Below are positions 60,227 through 64,000 of a stretch of DNA of 64,000 bases, piece by piece. Numbering within the stretch: position 1 is the first letter of the stretch; each line of letters begins with the position of its first letter. The notes beneath the pieces are model-generated. The model made no database searches and was not told the DNA's origin. It was given only the letters and a program-made list of their open reading frames with translations. The stretch is from Nostoc sp. CENA543 (GTDB taxonomy: Bacteria > Cyanobacteriota > Cyanobacteriia > Cyanobacteriales > Nostocaceae): positions 4,720,501 through 4,784,500 of the forward strand of contig NZ_CP023278.1 in the NCBI RefSeq assembly GCF_002896875.1. The letters run 5' to 3'. The position numbers and the translations under genes are program-made.

Positions 60227-60706
60227 AAGTAGAATCCACTTCTGCGGTATATTTAGATATTCTAAATATTAGCTTGACATATATTTCCAGAAAGTCAAGT
60301 ATCTGGATGATTCTGACTTTTCAAGGGAGATAGAAATGCTACTGTTCCCTCATTTGATACCAAATTGGGATAAGTAGTATTGTTTCGAGATTCTGGAACA
60401 GCTAAGAATCTAGGCTTTTAATCCAAAATCCAAAATTGGTATGAATTGGTATTACAGCCCAAAACCAAGGTTTTTGGAACACAACGTCAAAAACCCACAC
60501 TTAAGTAAGTCGGTGAGAAAAAACCTAACTATCTTAAGAAATGTAAACTAGGCTAAAATTCTCTTTCCCCCTGCTCCCTGCACCCCTGTCCCCTGCCTAA
60601 TCAGAACTACAAATATTTACCCTGTTCTACTTATCAGGGTGGGTTAGGTGAGATTTGAATTTACTGACAGTCACAGCAGAATAATTTTCCAATACCCCTA
60701 AATAAT
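60227..60706. other. Intergenic region with a MITE copy
   Basis: 480 bp. Contains the MITE copy B at 60357-60442 and a C-rich repeat near 60565-60597 (cccctgctccctgcacccct). A short inverted pair (cttgac...gtcaag) is at 60273-60299. No gene is seen. Confidence 0.55.
60357..60442 (+). repeat. About 100-bp MITE-like repeat, copy B
   Basis: Inverted counterpart of 9095-9195, with end repeats ataccaaattggg and ccaaaattggtat. It lacks two of the ttttgga-type heptamers of copy A, accounting for the shorter length. Confidence 0.75.
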
Positions 60707-61435
60707 TTAACCGAGTCCCATACCGTCGTTTTCAGACACTAATAATCTACCTTCACCTTCATAAATCCAAACATAACCTTCGCCGCCACCTTTACCAAAA
60801 TGTCCTAATTTTCGATAGTCTTCTTGAATTCCACTAGTGAATCCTTTGACGAAATCATAGTCAGCAATCACAGTTTCGCCTCTATGAATTTCAATAATCT
60901 TAGTAATTGCACTTGTTCCTGTGACGACTCTAGCGCGCTGACCATTTAAGGCTTTAATGGCAATTCTCCATCGCCCATCACTAGAACCAGCCATTTGGCG
61001 AAACTTTAATTTTTTAGTTCCTAAAATCACGTTATCAGAACAAAATTGGAATATGCCATCATCAAATTCCCACTGTTCTTGTTCTGATATATCAATTGCT
61101 GTGTAATGTAAAAATTGACCTTTACCTCTAGGTTCCAGGTACACATTACCACTACCTTTATAGACAGGAGCATTGTAATCAACCTCCGTCATTAAAGACA
61201 CCCAAACATCTCTCAAACGATTATCAGTCTTGTAAACACCATGTGTGAGTTTACCAACACATCTGTGTAAAGCACCTTTTTGAATCACTACTCCAGAATT
61301 TTCCAGTCTGATTTCAACTTGCTGCACAAAAGGAATATTTTTAGTAGGATGATAGAATTTATTGGTCTCTTTATTAATATTATTTTGTAAGTACCATAAA
61401 TCCGTAGGTTCTAAAATCTTGACTTCATATTGCAT
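60707..61435 (-). CDS. AIM24-family protein
   Basis: 242-residue protein with the AIM24/TIGR00266-like beta pattern: ENSGVVIQKGALHRCVGKL, GSGNVYLEPRGKGQFLHY, IFQFCSDNVILGTKKL, and GRWRIAIKALNGQRARVVTG. AIM24 proteins form trimeric beta-prism shapes of unclear function in bacteria and mitochondria. No signal or membrane helix. The tail ends in a Gly-rich FGKGGGEGYVWIYEGEGRLLVSEND. Family by recognition only. Confidence 0.65.
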   Translation of the reverse strand: MQYEVKILEPTDLWYLQNNINKETNKFYHPTKNIPFVQQVEIRLENSGVVIQKGALHRCVGKLTHGVYKTDNRLRDVWVSLMTEVDYNAPVYKGSGNVYLEPRGKGQFLHYTAIDISEQEQWEFDDGIFQFCSDNVILGTKKLKFRQMAGSSDGRWRIAIKALNGQRARVVTGTSAITKIIEIHRGETVIADYDFVKGFTSGIQEDYRKLGHFGKGGGEGYVWIYEGEGRLLVSENDGMGLG

Positions 61436-61741
61436 AGATTTATTTTGATAGAATTGCAGATGCTATACTAAATTATTTAAAATTGGAAATCACGGTCGAA
61501 GATTGTCTGTAAAACCTATTAAAGTTTTCTTCCTCCTACATGCTGAAAGTTTTCCCTCCAACATATACCTCAAGCTGGATTATAAAATCTCAGTAACTAC
61601 ATTTAAATAAATATACCGAGAGAAAAATATCATAGCAATTATGTTGCAGTATTTGTCCGACAAACTTATATATTTAGCGAGAAATTGACTAAAATTAAAA
61701 CATTGAGATAATTGTTAATTAACTACTACTAATAAGAAAAA
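61436..61741. other. Intergenic region
   Basis: AT-rich (306 bp) between divergent genes. No repeat, hairpin or clear promoter stands out. Confidence 0.5.
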
Positions 61742-62632
61742 ATGCGGTTTAATGACTGGGCAACCAGGGTGATATTAATTTCTCTAGTATTTATAGCTTT
61801 GAGCGTCACTATATTAATTGGAGAAGCCAGAAACCTCAAAACAGAAACCACAGCATCACCACCGGATGCGATCGCCTGGAGTCAATACCCTCCAGCCAAG
61901 TTACAATCTCATCCCCTACCCGTAGCAAAATCGCAAAATCTGCTCCAATCTCCTACAAAACCTCAACAAAGTCCACCTAAATACGAAACTACAGCCGCTT
62001 TTGCCAAATACAAACCCAGATATCTAGTTGTAGCCGTAGATCCTAGTAACTACGGCGCAAGATACACTACAGATGTCAATGGCGTACCAGTCAACAATCA
62101 ACCGATCATCGTCATTCATGAAACGAGTAATAGTGCATCGAGTGCGGTGAATTTCTTCCAAACACCCCATGAAGATGAAAATGTGCAAGCAAGTTATCAT
62201 GCGATCGTCGCCTTAGATGGGACTGTGATTTATCTTGTACCGCCTGAATATCGCGCTTTTGGTGCAGGTAACTCGGTGTTTGTGGGTGCAGATGGGGAAG
62301 AGACTGTGCAAACTAACGCCAATTTACCCCCCTCCGTCAATAATTTTGCTTATCATGTTTCTTTAGAAACACCCCCAGACGGACGTGGAAATAATTTTTT
62401 AACTGCTCACAGTGGTTACACAGATGCCCAATATCATGCTTTAGCGTGGTTAATAGCTCAAAGTCAAGTTCCAGGCGATCGCATTACCACCCACAAAGGC
62501 GTAGACCGTTCAGGACAACGAGTTGACCCCTTAAGCTTTGACTTTGATAAGTTTATGACTTTACTAGATACCTATCGTCAAGTCAGTCCAGTTTATCGGA
62601 CAACGAATCAAACTAGTGATAACCCTACGTAA
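61742..62632 (+). CDS. N-acetylmuramoyl-L-alanine amidase (Amidase_2 type)
   Basis: 296-residue amidase that cleaves the amide bond between muramic acid and L-Ala in peptidoglycan. An N-terminal signal-anchor helix (ATRVILISLVFIALSVTILIG) is followed by a Pro/Gln linker (about 35-85) and the domain: IVIHETSN (zinc His), QASYHAIVALDGTVIYLVPPE, HVSLETPPD and ITTHKGVDRSGQRVDPLSFDF (zinc His and Asp-like). It acts in the periplasm. Close to the Uma2 gene (2 bp between convergent stops). Confidence 0.9.
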   Translation: MRFNDWATRVILISLVFIALSVTILIGEARNLKTETTASPPDAIAWSQYPPAKLQSHPLPVAKSQNLLQSPTKPQQSPPKYETTAAFAKYKPRYLVVAVDPSNYGARYTTDVNGVPVNNQPIIVIHETSNSASSAVNFFQTPHEDENVQASYHAIVALDGTVIYLVPPEYRAFGAGNSVFVGADGEETVQTNANLPPSVNNFAYHVSLETPPDGRGNNFLTAHSGYTDAQYHALAWLIAQSQVPGDRITTHKGVDRSGQRVDPLSFDFDKFMTLLDTYRQVSPVYRTTNQTSDNPT

Positions 62633-62633
62633 T

Positions 62634-63383
62634 TTACTCTTGTTCTATTTCCGATGCCAATAAGCCTGTCAACTTAACTACCTGTTCTAGCGTCATTCCC
62701 GTTTCTAGTAAGTTACGTGCAGTTTGTCGTAACTGTGATTGAGCATTGTCTGCGCGTTGACGTTCTTTTTCTTCAGGGGTTGGCAGTAACTCTCCTTGCA
62801 AATTTGCCCAACGCAACCAAGTTGCATCAATTCCTTTGTAATTTCCCTGCCAAAATTGTAATCCTAACTGTAAAGATTGACTCACTAACTGATTTTGATT
62901 ATTTTTGACAATGGGTAGGTACACACCTTTTTGTAAGGAAAACCCCGCTAAATCATCAGCATTAAACGGGTCATACCAGAAATATTCCAATACACGCATT
63001 TGATTTTGATAAATCAGCATTTTCTCATTTTTATCTGTTGAGGCTGTGCTTGCTGACAGTAACTCAATCACTACATCCGGTGCTTTCCCTTCTTCCCAAA
63101 CTACCCAACTGCGTCGTTCTCCCTTGGGGACTCCCAACGCAATAAAAAAATCTGGCCCTTTAAAATCTTTGTTGCGTACCTGTGCCAGACTGTAATAAAC
63201 AAACATATTACCGCCGACAAACCCATCTTCCCGTTGTTCTAACCAAGGAATTAAAGCATCAATTAACAAGTCCATTTGGGCTTTGTGGCGCGCACTTTCC
63301 ATTGGTACACCATCATCATAGGGTAATTCTAGTTGAGTGGGTGGGAGTTGAATATCTGGTGCAGCTAGGGTAGTTTCTGACAT
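62634..63383 (-). CDS. Uma2-family (DUF820) endonuclease
   Basis: 249-residue Uma2 member. LVYYSLAQVRNKDFKGPDFFIALG and VVWEEGKAPDVVIELLSASTASTDKNEKMLIYQNQMRVLEYFWYDP hold the D and E-x-K-type residues. The C-terminal part (KERQRADNAQSQLRQTARNLLETGMTLEQVVKLTG) is the coiled coil typical of this sub-group. The second Uma2 gene in the window; the first is at 24797. Function unsettled. Confidence 0.87.
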   Translation of the reverse strand: MSETTLAAPDIQLPPTQLELPYDDGVPMESARHKAQMDLLIDALIPWLEQREDGFVGGNMFVYYSLAQVRNKDFKGPDFFIALGVPKGERRSWVVWEEGKAPDVVIELLSASTASTDKNEKMLIYQNQMRVLEYFWYDPFNADDLAGFSLQKGVYLPIVKNNQNQLVSQSLQLGLQFWQGNYKGIDATWLRWANLQGELLPTPEEKERQRADNAQSQLRQTARNLLETGMTLEQVVKLTGLLASEIEQE

Positions 63384-63501
63384 AGCTTTTCACCTAATAA
63401 AGTGCTGAAGTGCGATCGCGGTTATTTATATGTTAATTAAAAGGCAAATAGGTAAAAAGAAAAGAGTTTTTACCTTTTACCTTTTACCTTTTGCTTTTTG
63501 A

Positions 63502-64000
63502 TTACCCACCGACTGTCTTAGTAAAACTATATATTTTCTGTGTTTCCAAGCGATCGCCCACCGTAGATGGTAACTCCCCATCTGGTATTGCTTGTCTATC
63601 TAGCTGGATTTGCAAGTTAGTGAGAGGATCACTACCAGCAGAAATCAAAAATTCTAGTTTTTGAATATAAGGTATGGCGGCTAAGTTGTCCAAAATTTGC
63701 AAAATGGCTTGTAGATAGGGATGACCAGCTTGTTGATACCAGTCGTTAGTGGCGACTGTTGGTTGGTCAAAACCCAAATGTACTGTTAATGATGGTTCAT
63801 CGAATAATGCGATCGCTAAGGGACGGGCTTCTTCCTGCAACAATAAGTCATAGCTTCTGACTAAATGCCGTAATTTCTCTAGGCGTTCGTAGCGTTTTGT
63901 GACTAATTGCGGGTCATCTTGCCAGTGAATTGCTACTGTCACCAAATAGGTCTGTAGCAGCATATGACCAAGTTTTTTCGCTTTAGTCGCCAAGTAATAA
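63502..64000 (-). CDS. Hypothetical protein, 5' end outside the window
   Basis: The frame runs open to the window edge (about 165 codons), so the 5' end may be missing; possible internal starts are the TTG at 63993 and the ATG at 63963. The protein (LLQTYLVTVAIHWQDDPQLVTKRYERLEKLRHLVRSYDLLL...IQKLEFLISAGSDPLTNLQIQLDRQAIPDG) is soluble with no family I recognise. Confidence 0.6.
   Translation of the reverse strand, partial: YYLATKAKKLGHMLLQTYLVTVAIHWQDDPQLVTKRYERLEKLRHLVRSYDLLLQEEARPLAIALFDEPSLTVHLGFDQPTVATNDWYQQAGHPYLQAILQILDNLAAIPYIQKLEFLISAGSDPLTNLQIQLDRQAIPDGELPSTVGDRLETQKIYSFTKTVGG

Noticed and set aside
1-64000. CRISPR arrays and tRNA genes
   Set aside because: No regularly spaced 25-40-bp direct repeats and no T-arm (GGTTCRANTCC) with matching acceptor stem was seen; tandem repeats here are heptamers.

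Overview
The window is chromosomal DNA of a filamentous, Nostocales-type cyanobacterium (Nostoc/Anabaena/Tolypothrix-like). Evidence: abundant HIP1 octamers (gcgatcgc), heptameric tandem repeats typical of this group, and cyanobacterial marker genes (ycf66, sipA, an ssl1498-family light-harvesting-like gene, an SLH-OprB porin, several zinc-ribbon Ser/Thr kinases). No rRNA, tRNA or CRISPR array was found.

Layout. 0-10 kb: a kinase-FGE fusion, hisC, a voltage-gated-type K+ channel, a nucleoside deaminase, and a NarL-type two-component pair divergent from a Spy-like LTxxQ envelope protein; then Coq4-like, sipA and an exported PrxQ. 10-15 kb: two small genes (one a 56-residue ssl1498-family gene), an exported thioredoxin-like protein and two glycosyltransferases. 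15.3-21 kb: the most unusual locus, three co-directional genes encoding a multi-winged-helix protein, a P-loop ATPase, and an 859-aa fusion of RNase D-type exonuclease, Fe-S Cas4/AddB-type nuclease and FtsK-type DNA motor. 22-25.7 kb: orphan ParA, an RHH-like/HNH pair, a Uma2 nuclease, a tnpB/IS200-IS605 remnant and a displaced copy of the ileS 3' end, then ileS. 28.7-35 kb: three toxin-antitoxin pairs, ycf66, gnd and a second kinase. 35-46 kb: a possible ParB-like protein, GHL10 hydrolase, glcD, a kinase with WG repeats, a ferrochelatase-like protein with a nine-histidine tail, MFS transporter and cysK. 47-57 kb: porin followed by six co-directional catabolic-type enzymes (LLM monooxygenase, amidohydrolase, esterase, aldo/keto reductase, 2-hydroxyacid dehydrogenase, dienelactone hydrolase) and a PEP-CTERM protein. 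57-64 kb: MFS and ABC-2 exporters, AIM24-like protein, amidase, a second Uma2 protein and a truncated ORF at the edge.

How it fits together. The 15-21 kb operon looks like a self-contained DNA-processing or defence machine. The sipA-prxQ-ssl1498 stretch may be linked to the NblS/RpaB high-light pathway: sipA sits between a repeat and a prxQ promoter with a full HLR1-type box, and the ssl1498 gene has a near match. The 49-56 kb enzymes could form an oxidation/hydrolysis route for an imported organic compound. The intergenic DNA is dominated by small palindromic elements, including one MITE inserted into another with a clean target-site duplication, two copies of a roughly 100-bp MITE, and repeats that have entered coding sequences.
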